64,000 nt of DNA from Haematobia irritans (Eukaryota; Arthropoda; Insecta; Diptera; Muscidae). A model generated the notes under the pieces. That model was not told the origin of the DNA and did not search any database. It saw nothing but the letters and a program-made list of their open reading frames with translations. Of the stretch, positions 35,323 to 44,589 are shown piece after piece. The stretch is from positions 199,399,700-199,463,699 of the forward strand of contig NC_134398.1 of the NCBI RefSeq assembly GCF_050003625.1. The letters run 5' to 3'. Numbering within the stretch: the first letter of the stretch is position 1; each line of letters starts with the position of its first letter. A program made the position numbers and the translations under genes.

Positions 35323-36063
35323 AACAAGTAAGGAAAGTCCAAAGTCGGGCGGGGCCGACTATATTATACGCTGCACCACTTTGTAGACCTAAATTTTCGA
35401 TACCATATCACATCCGTCAAATGTGTTGGGTGCTATATATAAAGGTTTGTCCCATACATATAAATATCATTCGATTTGGACAGAATTTGATAGACTTTGA
35501 TAGACTTTTACAAAATCTATAGACTCAAAATTTATGTTGCCTAATGCACTAGGGTGGAACACAATTTTAGTAAAAAATAAGGAAAGTCTAAAGTCGGGCG
35601 GGGCCGACTATATTATACCCTGCACCACTTTGTAGATCTAAATTTTCGATACCATATCACATCCGTCAAGTGTGTTGGGGGCTATATATAAAGGTTTGTC
35701 CCAAATACATACATTTAAATATCACTCGATTTGGACAGAATTTGATAGACTTCTACAAAATCTATAGACTCAAAATTTAAGTTGGGTAATGCACTAGGGT
35801 GGAACACAATTTTAGTAAAAAACAAGTAAGGAAAGTCTAAAGTCGGGCGGGGCCGACTATATTATACCCTGCACCACTTTGTAGATCTAAATTTTCGATA
35901 CCATATCACATCCGTCAAATGTGTTGGGGACTATATATAAAGGTTTGTCCCAGATATATACATTTAAATATCACTCGATCTGCACAGAATTTGATAGACT
36001 TCTACAAAATCTATAGACTCAAAATTTAAGTCGGCTAATGCACTAGGGTGGAACACAAAGTTA
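35323..36063 (+). repeat. Three tandem 249-bp family-D left ends
   Basis: GTCGGGCGGGGCCGACTAT occurs at 35344, 35593 and 35842 (spacing 249 and 249). Each copy includes CACCACTTTGTAGA, TTTTCGATACCATATCACAT and GCACTAGGGTGGAACACA. Copies 1 and 3 start with AACAAGTAAGGAAAGT; copy 2 starts AATAAGGAAAG. Only the last joins a family-D body. Confidence 0.88.
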
Positions 36064-36404
36064 GTAAAACAGTGTGGCGCAGGGTATAAATATGGGAAAC
36101 ATTCAAATCTGAAGCAGTTTTAAGGAAACTTCGCAAAACTTTATTTATGATTTATTGCTCGATATATATGTATTAGAAGTTTAGGAAAATTAGAGTCATT
36201 TTTACAACTTTTCGACTAAGCAGTGGCGATTTTACAAGGAAAATGTTGGTATTTTGACCATTTTTGTCGAAATCAGAAAAACATATATATGGGAGCTATG
36301 TCTAAATCTGAACCGATTTCAGTCAAATTTGGCACACATGACTATATTACTAATTGTACTCTTAGTGCAAACTTTCAACCAAATTGGGCCAAAACTCTGG
36401 CTTC

Positions 36405-36417
36405 TGGGGCCATATAA
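36405..36417. repeat. 13-bp target-site duplication, left copy (jockey-type element)
   Basis: TGGGGCCATATAA directly before CAGTCTTC. It is repeated at 41462-41474 directly after the poly(A) tail. Confidence 0.9.
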
Positions 36418-36450
36418 CAGTCTTCTTTCGATTGTGTTACTGCATAGACG
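36418..36450 (+). promoter_or_regulatory. Internal Inr + DPE promoter of the jockey-type element
   Basis: The element begins CAGTC, an Inr-like start with A at 36419 as +1. AGACG at 36446-36450 occupies +28 to +32, the fixed position of the downstream promoter element (consensus RGWYV) in fly TATA-less promoters, including those of jockey-type retrotransposons. No TATA box precedes it. Only the sequence match is seen; activity is inferred. Confidence 0.7.
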
Positions 36451-36660
36451 TACTACACGGAAGATCACAATTCATTCTTTTTTTCAATTCTGTTTTTCTA
36501 AACTTTTGTTGGTACACGATTTTTTGTTTATAACAACAAAATTTCGCTCTCAACAAACTCTAGTGACAAAACGAGCACTCGTGCTCAAAATACGAGCACC
36601 AACAATGTAGACCCAAACATAAACATCTCCGAAACGAAACGTAAACGTGGCATAGTCACT

Positions 36661-37923
36661 ATGGATTTACCGGCAGCCAAGCTGCACAAAAACAATTATT
36701 ACGCAGTGCTAGACACTGAAAACGATTCTCAGTGTGATCTAGCGGTGTTAAAAGACTTCGAAAATCATGTGCAAGAAAATAAGCACAAAGAAAAAAATAT
36801 CAACAATGCGAATTTAACAACAAGCAATGCCCACAGGGCTAACTCAACCTCCTCAAGTCAACAAATGAACAACTCCTCTCAGCAAGTGTATAACGAGAGC
36901 AATAATAACAATTCAATAATCAATGTCAAAGCAACTAAAAAAGTGCCACCCATAAATATAGTGGACATTGAAACAAAAAAATTAATAGACTTCATAGAAA
37001 ATGGTTTGAAAATTAAAGAATTCAAAATAAAAGAATTCAGAAATAAAAAATCTTTATTTATGAACTCAGTGCAAGATTTTTTACGTGTTAAAACCTATTT
37101 AGAAAAAGCTAAGGCGAAATTTTTTACTTTCACACCGAAAGATATTAAAACCAAAAGTTATCTATTAAAAGGGCTTGATAACACAATATCTTTAAATGAA
37201 ATAATACAAGGTCTAAATAAATATTCCTGCGATGAACTTAAGTTTATAAAAGTGAGCGAATTTCTCACAAAAAAACAAAATACAGCCATCGGCATCGAAA
37301 ATAGGTTACCAGTCTACTTAGTGCAAATCACGCCAGAGAGTAGCGTAAAAAAGCTAAAAGAGATAAGTGTATTATATCACCGTGCCATTTATTGGGAACA
37401 TATTAAGCGAGCCGAAATACCTCAGTGCAGAAACTGCCAGGGGTTCTTTCACAGCGCATCGAATTGTTTTTTACCTCCAAGATGTGTTAAATGCAACAAT
37501 GATCATGAAAGAGGAAAATGCCCCATTAACAACGTCTCTGCAGAAGAAAGGGATAAATTATATTGTGTCCTATGCAATAAATATGGTCACCCAGCATCGT
37601 ACAAAGGCTGCGAAAGATATAAGGAACTTCAGCAGAAACTTAGAGCAAAAAAAAGAGCAATTACACAAAATAAAACAAATAATGTATTATCTTTTACCAA
37701 ACCAAATATTAGTTTCTCAAGTGTTCTACGTGGTAACTCCGTAAATATCGACACTAATAACACTATTAATAATAATGACAATAACCCTATTACTAACAAT
37801 TCTTTCATGCAAGAATTAAAAACAATGATGTTAAGCTTAAATAATCAAATCGCTAACTTGCAGAAACAACTTCAATTACAGGCATCGCGTATAGATACAA
37901 TTTTTTCCATGATTGATATATAA
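36661..37923 (+). CDS. Jockey-type ORF1, gag-like nucleic-acid-binding protein
   Basis: 420 residues. In this family ORF1 protein coats the element RNA and carries it as a ribonucleoprotein to the nucleus. The N-terminal third is polar and Asn/Ser-rich (residues 40-90, probably disordered). A central region at about 100-250 corresponds to the RNA-recognition-like part of jockey gags. Three zinc knuckles follow at 256-317: CRNCQGFFHSASNC (CX2CX4HX4C), CVKCNNDHERGKC (CX2CX3HX4C) and CVLCNKYGHPASYKGC (CX2CX4HX6C). A Lys/Arg stretch (QQKLRAKKRA) and a Gln-rich, possibly coiled-coil tail end the protein. The stop overlaps the ORF2 start as TAATG. The start at 36661 is the first long in-frame ATG. 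Confidence 0.9.
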   Translation: MDLPAAKLHKNNYYAVLDTENDSQCDLAVLKDFENHVQENKHKEKNINNANLTTSNAHRANSTSSSQQMNNSSQQVYNESNNNNSIINVKATKKVPPINIVDIETKKLIDFIENGLKIKEFKIKEFRNKKSLFMNSVQDFLRVKTYLEKAKAKFFTFTPKDIKTKSYLLKGLDNTISLNEIIQGLNKYSCDELKFIKVSEFLTKKQNTAIGIENRLPVYLVQITPESSVKKLKEISVLYHRAIYWEHIKRAEIPQCRNCQGFFHSASNCFLPPRCVKCNNDHERGKCPINNVSAEERDKLYCVLCNKYGHPASYKGCERYKELQQKLRAKKRAITQNKTNNVLSFTKPNISFSSVLRGNSVNIDTNNTINNNDNNPITNNSFMQELKTMMLSLNNQIANLQKQLQLQASRIDTIFSMIDI

Positions 37924-37925
37924 TG
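37921..37925 (+). promoter_or_regulatory. TAATG stop-start overlap coupling ORF1 and ORF2
   Basis: The ORF1 stop TAA (37921-37923) and the ORF2 ATG (37923-37925) share one base. The same UAAUG arrangement is known to support translational coupling in the SART1 non-LTR element; use here is inferred. Confidence 0.7.
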
Positions 37926-40900
37926 ACCAGCGAAATTAAAACCATATCAAAAGGTATCAAATTGATTCATATCAATGTAAATTCACTTATATTAATGAGT
38001 CGAAGATACGAACTTCAACAATTCTTGATAAAGCACAATCCAGATATAGTTTTGCTGAATGAAACAAAACTAAATTCTAGACATAAAATTCAATTTGATA
38101 ACTACTGTATTGTCAGGAAGGATAGGGACAAATCAGCCCGAGGTGGTGGTACAGCGATACTAATAAAGAATGATTTAAAACACAATCGATTTTCAAATAA
38201 TACGATCAACTCTTTCAAATTTCTCGAAACATCCATCATTAAAATTCCTTTGATCCCAAATAAATCTTTATACATTATCTCTGCTTATTACCCTTCGGGA
38301 AATAATGATTCAAGTTTCAAATCAGAAATTTCTTCTTTATTTCAATCACTAGGTTTACACGATCTAAACAATTATTATATTCTAGCAGGTGATCTTAACT
38401 GCAAACATTCGGATTGGGGAAATACAAATAATAATGGTAAAGGAAGAATAATGAAGGAATGGTTAGCCGATAATGAAATAAATTTTCGATGCGCCTTTTA
38501 TGCCTCTTCATTTCCCTCTTATCCAAGATGTGAATCATATTTAGATGTGTGTATCTCGGATTGCAGATTAGATATACGTAAGGAAAATAATACTTTAAAC
38601 TGTCTTCCGACTCTAGAATACGATAGTGATCACAATGCTATTGAGATTCAAGCTTGTTTGGGAAGTGACCAACAACTATTTAATTTCATTCGGAATGTTC
38701 ATATCGATAAATACAATTTTAAGCTAACCAATTGGAATCGATTCCGTAAAAATCTTGAGAAAATCGCTGACAGATCTTGCAAAATTCCAAATGACCGAAA
38801 TCTTTCTAATGTGGAAATAGACTCACATATACTAAGATTAAATGATATTATTAATAAAGCGATTTCTTCAGTTACACCTGTGCATAAAAATAGCACCATC
38901 TTGAATAAATTAAGCACTACTGTCATAAAAAAGCTTCATAAGGAGAAAAGTAAAATTATAACAATCATTAAAAGGCACAACAGGCTTGAAAATTCGCTAT
39001 CAGGACAATCATTAACTATTCTCAAAGCTAATCTTAAACTAATAAAAAAACTCATAGAAGATAACATAACTATTGCTTTAAATAAAAACATGCAAGATGC
39101 ATTAACTAACATCGACCCCAAGAACCCCAGTAAAATGTTCCAAGAAATTAATAAACGTTTTAGACGCTTCCAACCGCTTAATTTGCAATATTTAAAAATC
39201 CCTATTCAATCTAGACAATTACTTATTAATGCGGGCATAAATAATGAGAATGTAGAAGTAGATAACTCAGGACATTTTATTGTTAGAGATCCGGAAGACA
39301 TGTTAGATGTTGTAGGCTCATTCTTTGAGGAGATTCATTCTTATCGACCTATAAACAATGATAACGCTCTACAAGTACAGGTCAATGAGTTCTATGAAAG
39401 ATTTTTGGTAATTAAAAGCAATTTTGAGAGAAATAGATACAGAATAACAAACTTCAGCTCAGAATATAGAGCAAACTCTTTAGATGAGTCTCAAACTAAG
39501 CATTATTTTCTAACTAAAAACGATACTATTTATATCTTCCGTAGCCTAAGGCCGAAATTGTCAACGGGCAATGATGGAATCCCAAACATTGTTTTAAAAA
39601 ATTTACCTGAGGTAATAATTTTAGATTATTGTACATTGTTCAATAATATGTTAAACAATTCTTATTTTCCTGTTGAATGGAAAAAATCCAAAGTGATTAT
39701 TTTACCAAAGAAAAACAAAGACTCTTGTTATCCAAAAAATTTACGCCCCATAAGTTTATTACCCAATATTAGCAAAGCTTACGAAATGTGCATAAATAAC
39801 AACTTGGACAAATTTTGTAAGGAAAAGAATTTACTTAGTGAAAGACAGTTTGGGTTTCGATACAAACATTCTACAATCAATGCAATACATCTATTAGTTT
39901 CAGATATAAATTGGAACTGGAACCAGCAACGCTATACAGGAGCGTGCTTCATTGATATGGAAAAGGCGTTTGATACTGTTTGGATTCCTGGCTTAATTTT
40001 CAAACTGATGACTTATGATTTTCCTATTCATTTTATTGTACTCATACACAATATGATCAGTGATAAATTTTTCAGAATTCATAATCGGGAGTTATGCGGT
40101 AAAAGAACTTTTAAAATGTTTAATGGTCTTCAACAAGGAACGGTTAATTCACCGATCTTATTCAATATATTTTTATCCGATATAATCAAGAAAATTCAGA
40201 ATAGCATCTCTTATGCTGACGACATTGTAATATATTACGCTGACAATTCAGTGGAAGGGATTAACGATGGGCTTCAAAGCTTATTTGATCAAGTTGAAAA
40301 ATATACTATAGATTGGAACATGAAAATAAACACGGACAAGTGCGAGACAATATTATTCAGACCGCCTGTTAATAAATGTAATTATAACATAAGGAAAAAC
40401 TGGAAACTTTTTGGGATCAAATCTAATAGATATGACTCCACTATCCCGAAAAGTGAGATAGTAAAATATTTGGGTATACATCTAGATAAATTCCTATATT
40501 ACAATGATCACATAATAGAGTCGCTTCTAAAGGCTAGAAATGCATTTTTCAAATACAAATTCCTATTTTACTCGAAAATAGTAGACACTAGAGTAAAAAT
40601 AATTATGTATCAATCTCTCATCAGACCGATTATAACATATGGCTGTGCGATATGGTTTAATATTTCGCCATCATACATGGAAAAAATACGTATCTTTGAA
40701 AGAAAATGTCTTAGGGCATGTACATCCCTATTTAGATCATCCCATAGTAATTATACTTATTATGTATCAAACAAAAAACTTTATGATAAGGCTAATATTG
40801 TGAGAATAGACAATTTTATACTTCATCTAATTAGAAACAACATCGCCAGATGTACACAATGTTACGAAAATAATTTAATATTAGCTCCATTCTATGTAAA

Positions 40901-41036
40901 TGAGGACTATCTATCACAATCGATACAAAAGGGATACGTCCCCCCAGAATCATTCATTTTTCTAGATAAATTAAACGTATTTCAAAATGTAAACGGAGTC
41001 CCTATATTTTATCATAACTACAGAGGGCAAACATAA
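37923..41036 (+). CDS. Jockey-type ORF2, endonuclease-reverse transcriptase
   Basis: 1,037 residues with no break. It nicks the target and primes cDNA synthesis from the element RNA. The apurinic-like endonuclease domain occupies about residues 10-245: HINVNSL (N18), LLNETKL (E47), AGDLNCKHSDWG (D157, N159), SYLDVCISD (D208) and YDSDHNAI (D236, H237). The reverse transcriptase covers about 560-860: LRPISLLPNISKAYE (607 on), QFGFRYKHST, FIDMEKAFDTVW (D678), GLQQGTVNSPILFN, SYADDIVIYY (D766, D767) and KYLGIHLD. The C-terminal region has no RNase H motif, as in jockey relatives. All catalytic residues I can check are present. ATG shares its A with the ORF1 stop, implying stop-restart translation. 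Confidence 0.94.
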   Translation: MTSEIKTISKGIKLIHINVNSLILMSRRYELQQFLIKHNPDIVLLNETKLNSRHKIQFDNYCIVRKDRDKSARGGGTAILIKNDLKHNRFSNNTINSFKFLETSIIKIPLIPNKSLYIISAYYPSGNNDSSFKSEISSLFQSLGLHDLNNYYILAGDLNCKHSDWGNTNNNGKGRIMKEWLADNEINFRCAFYASSFPSYPRCESYLDVCISDCRLDIRKENNTLNCLPTLEYDSDHNAIEIQACLGSDQQLFNFIRNVHIDKYNFKLTNWNRFRKNLEKIADRSCKIPNDRNLSNVEIDSHILRLNDIINKAISSVTPVHKNSTILNKLSTTVIKKLHKEKSKIITIIKRHNRLENSLSGQSLTILKANLKLIKKLIEDNITIALNKNMQDALTNIDPKNPSKMFQEINKRFRRFQPLNLQYLKIPIQSRQLLINAGINNENVEVDNSGHFIVRDPEDMLDVVGSFFEEIHSYRPINNDNALQVQVNEFYERFLVIKSNFERNRYRITNFSSEYRANSLDESQTKHYFLTKNDTIYIFRSLRPKLSTGNDGIPNIVLKNLPEVIILDYCTLFNNMLNNSYFPVEWKKSKVIILPKKNKDSCYPKNLRPISLLPNISKAYEMCINNNLDKFCKEKNLLSERQFGFRYKHSTINAIHLLVSDINWNWNQQRYTGACFIDMEKAFDTVWIPGLIFKLMTYDFPIHFIVLIHNMISDKFFRIHNRELCGKRTFKMFNGLQQGTVNSPILFNIFLSDIIKKIQNSISYADDIVIYYADNSVEGINDGLQSLFDQVEKYTIDWNMKINTDKCETILFRPPVNKCNYNIRKNWKLFGIKSNRYDSTIPKSEIVKYLGIHLDKFLYYNDHIIESLLKARNAFFKYKFLFYSKIVDTRVKIIMYQSLIRPIITYGCAIWFNISPSYMEKIRIFERKCLRACTSLFRSSHSNYTYYVSNKKLYDKANIVRIDNFILHLIRNNIARCTQCYENNLILAPFYVNEDYLSQSIQKGYVPPESFIFLDKLNVFQNVNGVPIFYHNYRGQT

Positions 41037-41461
41037 AAGCAATCAACTGCGAAAATACTCATATTGATCTTAGATACGAGACTAGCATATCAGTTAAAGA
41101 TATTAGCGCAACGCAAAAACCAAAACCGAAAAAATTTTGGTGGTTACATATATAGCTGCATATTTATTTTCTCTTTTATTTTCTAGACCTATCTTTTTTT
41201 ATTTAATACCCATCCAAAAGTGATGTTTTTTGTATATATTTTTCATTACAAATGTATATATTATTATTTCCTAAATAATTTAAAAATTGTAATCTTAAAA
41301 AAAAAAGAACTAGTTATAACATAATTATTATACTAGAGTGCCCTTGTATGGGACGTTGTATATATCTGCTACACAAAATATTGTTAACTTTTGTTTATTT
41401 AAGTTTATTCAAATTTATATTTTGAAAATAAATGAACACTTAAAAAAAAAAAAAAAAAAAA
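41037..41461 (+). promoter_or_regulatory. 3' UTR, polyadenylation signal and poly(A) tail of the jockey-type element
   Basis: AT-rich UTR with AATAAA at 41427-41432, ten bases before a tract of 20 A (41442-41461). The target duplication follows at once. Confidence 0.85.
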
Positions 41462-41474
41462 TGGGGCCATATAA
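41462..41474. repeat. 13-bp target-site duplication, right copy (jockey-type element)
   Basis: TGGGGCCATATAA after the poly(A) tail; pairs with 36405-36417. Confidence 0.9.
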
Positions 41475-42298
41475 GTCCATATCGGGCGAAAAATATATAT
41501 GGAAGCTATATCTAAATCTGAACCGATTTCAATCAAATTTGGCACGCATAGCTACAATTCTAAATCTACTCCCTGTGCAAAATTTCAACCAAATTGGGCG
41601 AAAACTCTGGCTTGTAGGACCATATTAGTCCATATCGGGCGAAAGATATATATGGGAGCTATATCTAAATCTGAACCGATTTCAATCAAATGGTGCACAC
41701 TTGACTATACGGCTAGGTGTTATGTTTGTACAAATATTCAAGCAAATCGGTATAAAACTCTGGCTGCTGGATCCATATTAATGCATATAGGGCGAAAGAT
41801 ATATATGGGAGCTATATCTAAATCTGAACCGATTTCTTTTAAAATCAATTCTGACCCAAATTAGGAACATGTGCCAAATTTGAAGGCGATTGGACTTAAA
41901 TTGTGACCTAGACTTTGATCACAAAAATGTGTTCACAGACAGACGGACAGACGGACGGACGGACAGACGGACATGCTTATATCGACTCAGGGACCCACCC
42001 TGAGCATTATTGCCAAAGACACCATGTGTCTACCTCGTCTCCTTCTGGGTGTTACAAACATATGCACTAACTTATAATACCCTGTTCCACAGTGTGGCGC
42101 AGGGTATAAAAACTATTTAAAATTTTGGAGTTGACAAAGAATTTTATTTTAAAAATTTTATTGTCTTTAAAATTCGGTCTAAAGGAGCTCTTGACAATAA
42201 TCTTCCAGTGGAGTATTTGTTGAAATTTAGTGAAAAGTACTTTTTCGCTCAAAAAATACATTTTTGTACTTTCTTAAAAATTGTATTTTCCATCCCTG

Positions 42299-42306
42299 AT
42301 ACAGAT
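42299..42306. repeat. 8-bp target-site duplication, right copy (H2)
   Basis: ATACAGAT immediately after CCATCCCTG; pairs with 32204-32211. Confidence 0.85.
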
Positions 42307-43090
42307 TTTCAAAGGCAAGCAAAAACATTCACACATGAAAATGTAGCAATGAAAATCCACTGGACCTTCTCAAATGCACGCATCAATACAAAGAGTATTC
42401 ATTCTCTCTCTCATTCTCTTGCATAAGCCATACAATATCAGCATTACGAATACTATAATATATATATGGGTGTGTGTGCGTGTGGATGTGTTCTCTGGTC
42501 GAGGGTATTCATTAACATGAAAAGCAATCAAAGTTTGATGCCATTAAAACACTGTCAGTGTTGGTAATAAAGAAAACTGCAAACACCAACAACAACAATA
42601 ACAACAAACTACGAAACTACCATCTACAACAACAAAGGCAACAGAGTGAGAGTACATCAACAATGATTACTCAACTGTAGTACAAGAGAATGACGACAGA
42701 ACCAACCAACCAACCAACAAAAAAGGCACACAAAAAACTTGGAACTAAAACATCGAATAAAACAAAGAAAATTGACTATACTTTGGTGCATAGCAATTAT
42801 GTTTATAACCAAACAAAGCTGAAGGACAATTTACCATACATCTACACCCACACAAAACACATCAATGAACATATTTATGTTCGAAGGGAAGTAGTGAGAC
42901 ATGGTAATACAAACAAATGACAGCATTAAAGGATGTATTTCACTGACAAACATTAATGGCTATAATTTTCTATACTTTCAAACAAAGATACTTATATACA
43001 CTAAAACGAAGACATTTTTTTATTATAGCAAAGGATATTTTACCCAAACGATCTAAACTAAATCGCAGGTCGGGTGGAGACGACTACATA
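42307..43090. other. Unique-looking stretch, no gene seen
   Basis: Contains a GTGTGTGTGCGTGTG tract near 42469 and AACAACAACAATAACAACAA near 42587. No supported gene. Confidence 0.45.
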
Positions 43091-43190
43091 CCACGACTAC
43101 TTGCCACACTTGGTAGAATTGTACCCAATATGGTAGAATTTGTTTAATGTCTGGTAGAATTCTTGATGTTTTTGGTAGATTTTAAAAAAA
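43091..43190 (+). repeat. GGTAGAATT-rich terminus next to minisatellite
   Basis: CTTGCCACACTTGGTAGAAT, then further GGTAGAATT copies and CTTGATGTTTTTGGTAGATT. It matches the left terminus at 14165-14260 and stands in the same relation to an F-polarity array. Confidence 0.65.
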
Positions 43191-43204
43191 CATTTAAACA
43201 ATTA

Positions 43205-44580
43205 AGTATTTCAGTTCTCTATAGAAATAAAACTTTTGTCTAGAAATAAAATTTTGACAAAATTTTCTATAGAAATAAAATTTTGACAAAATTTTCCATA
43301 GAAATAAAATTTTGATAAAAATTTCCGTAGAAATAAAATTTTGACAAAATTTTCCATAGAAATAAAATTTTGACAAAATTTTCCATAGAAAAAAAATTTC
43401 CATAGAAATAAAATTTTGATAAAAAAAATTCCATAGAAATAAAATTTTGAGAAAAAGATTTTCTATTAAAATAAAATTTTGAGATAACTGTATTAAAATA
43501 AAATTTTGAGAACATTTTTTGTTGAAATAAAATTTTGAGAAAAATTTTGTATTGAAATAAATTCTTGAGACTTTTTCTATAGAAATAAAATTTTGAAAAA
43601 TTTTCTATAGAAATGAAAATTTGAAAAAAATTTTCTATAGAAATAAAATTTTCAAGAATAATTTTTTATAGTTTCGGCTATAGGTCGATTAAAAAACATA
43701 AGATCGATGTTTTTTCTTTTGGAAAAATTTTCTATAGAAATAAAATGTTGAAAATTTTCGTTAGAAATAAAATTTTGAAAATTTTCTTTAGAAATAAAAA
43801 TTTGAAAAAAAAAACTTTCTATTAAAATAAAATTTTGAAAAAACTATGTATCAAAATAATATTTTGAGAAAACTTTCTATAAAAATAAAATTTTGAAAAA
43901 ATTTTTATTGAAATAAAATTATGAAAAATTTTTCTATAGAAATCAAACTTTGAAAAAATTTTCTATAGAAATAAAATTTTTAAGAATTATTTTTCATAGT
44001 TTCGGCTATAGGCTGATTAGAAAACATAAGATTGGTGGTTTTTTCTTTTATTTTTATTTGCAATATTTCGGTTGACTTCGTCAAAACCGTTTTCATGGAT
44101 TTATTCTGTTGTGTACAGCTTCACACACTGTTTTACATTGTGCACACCAGAATAAATCCTTGAAAACGGTATTGACGAAGTCAACCGAAATATTGGAAAC
44201 AAAAATAAAAGAAAAAAATATCAATCTTATGTTTTCTAATCGATCTATAAACGAAACTATGAACACTTAAAAATAAATAAAAAGGTCATCGATAGTCAAC
44301 TAGAAATAGAAATAAAACTTTGAAAAACTTTTCAAATTTTGACAAAATTTTCTATAGAAATAAAAATTTGAGAAAAATGTTTATAGAAATAAAAATTCGA
44401 CAAAATATTCTACAGAAATAAAATTTTGAGAAAATTTTCTATAGAAATCAAATTTTGACAAAATGTTCTTTAAAAAAATTTACCAAATTTTCTATAGAAA
44501 TAACAATTTTGGAATAATATCTATAGCAATAACATTTTGAGAAAATTTCGATAGAAATAAAATTTTTAGAAATTTGAATT
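43205..44580 (+). repeat. 29-bp minisatellite, F polarity, split by a foldback element
   Basis: About 27 units before and 9 after the foldback at 43995-44261. Units here favour TTGAGAAAA and TTGAAAAAA variants. A lone half-copy of the foldback arm sits at 43669-43722. Confidence 0.85.
43995..44261. mobile_element. Foldback element, 267 bp
   Basis: Arms of about 115 bp pair almost fully: CATAGTTTCGGCTATAGGCT outside, ATATTTCGGTTGACTTCGTC and GGATTTATTCTG inside. The loop is about 35 nt around 44115. No coding region. Confidence 0.8.
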
Positions 44581-44589
44581 AAATTAAAT

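Larger units (their letters stand above)
36418..41461 (+). mobile_element. Full-length jockey-clade non-LTR retrotransposon
   Basis: 5,044 bp bounded by a perfect 13-bp target duplication. Order: internal promoter, 5' UTR of 243 bp, gag-like ORF1, ORF2 with apurinic-type endonuclease and reverse transcriptase, 3' UTR of about 400 bp with AATAAA, and a tail of 20 A. ORF2 has no RNase H domain, three CCHC knuckles lie in ORF1, and the 5' end starts CAGTC. These fit the jockey clade. Both ORFs are uninterrupted and the tail is clean, so the insertion is young and possibly competent. It is nested in a family-D element that itself lies in a hAT-like element. Confidence 0.93.
36064..42112 (+). mobile_element. 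Family-D DINE-like body, copy D2, split by the jockey-type element
   Basis: Before the retrotransposon there are parts of two units (36100-36417). After it there are about three units (41475-41870), a GACAGACGGACGGACGG microsatellite (41937-41974) and the right end CCACAGTGTGGCGCAGGGTA with TAAAAA at about 42112. The unit is broken at GGGGCCATATAA, duplicated on both sides of the retrotransposon. Confidence 0.8.
32212..42298 (+). mobile_element. hAT-like composite element H2, 10.1 kb
   Basis: The termini CAGGGATGGCAAATACAGTA and, inverted, CAGGGATGGAAAATACAATT are flanked by a perfect 8-bp duplication, ATACAGAT, the length expected of hAT transposition. The left arm is 32212 to about 32550, the right arm about 42113-42298; both match H1 arms. 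In between are minisatellite (32600-35240), a TGTGGCAACCGTGATTAC end (35271), three tandem family-D left ends, a family-D body and the nested jockey-type element. There is no hAT transposase, so it is non-autonomous. Without later insertions it would be near 3.5 kb or less. Confidence 0.8.

Noticed and set aside
36254..36610. 118-codon frame upstream of the retrotransposon gag-like ORF
   Set aside because: It starts in the family-D repeat, crosses the target duplication and ends in the 5' UTR, so it is a junction artefact.
37923..41036. An RNase H domain at the ORF2 C terminus (I or LOA type)
   Set aside because: No conserved RNase H motif pattern is visible after the reverse transcriptase; the tail looks like the RNase H-less jockey type.
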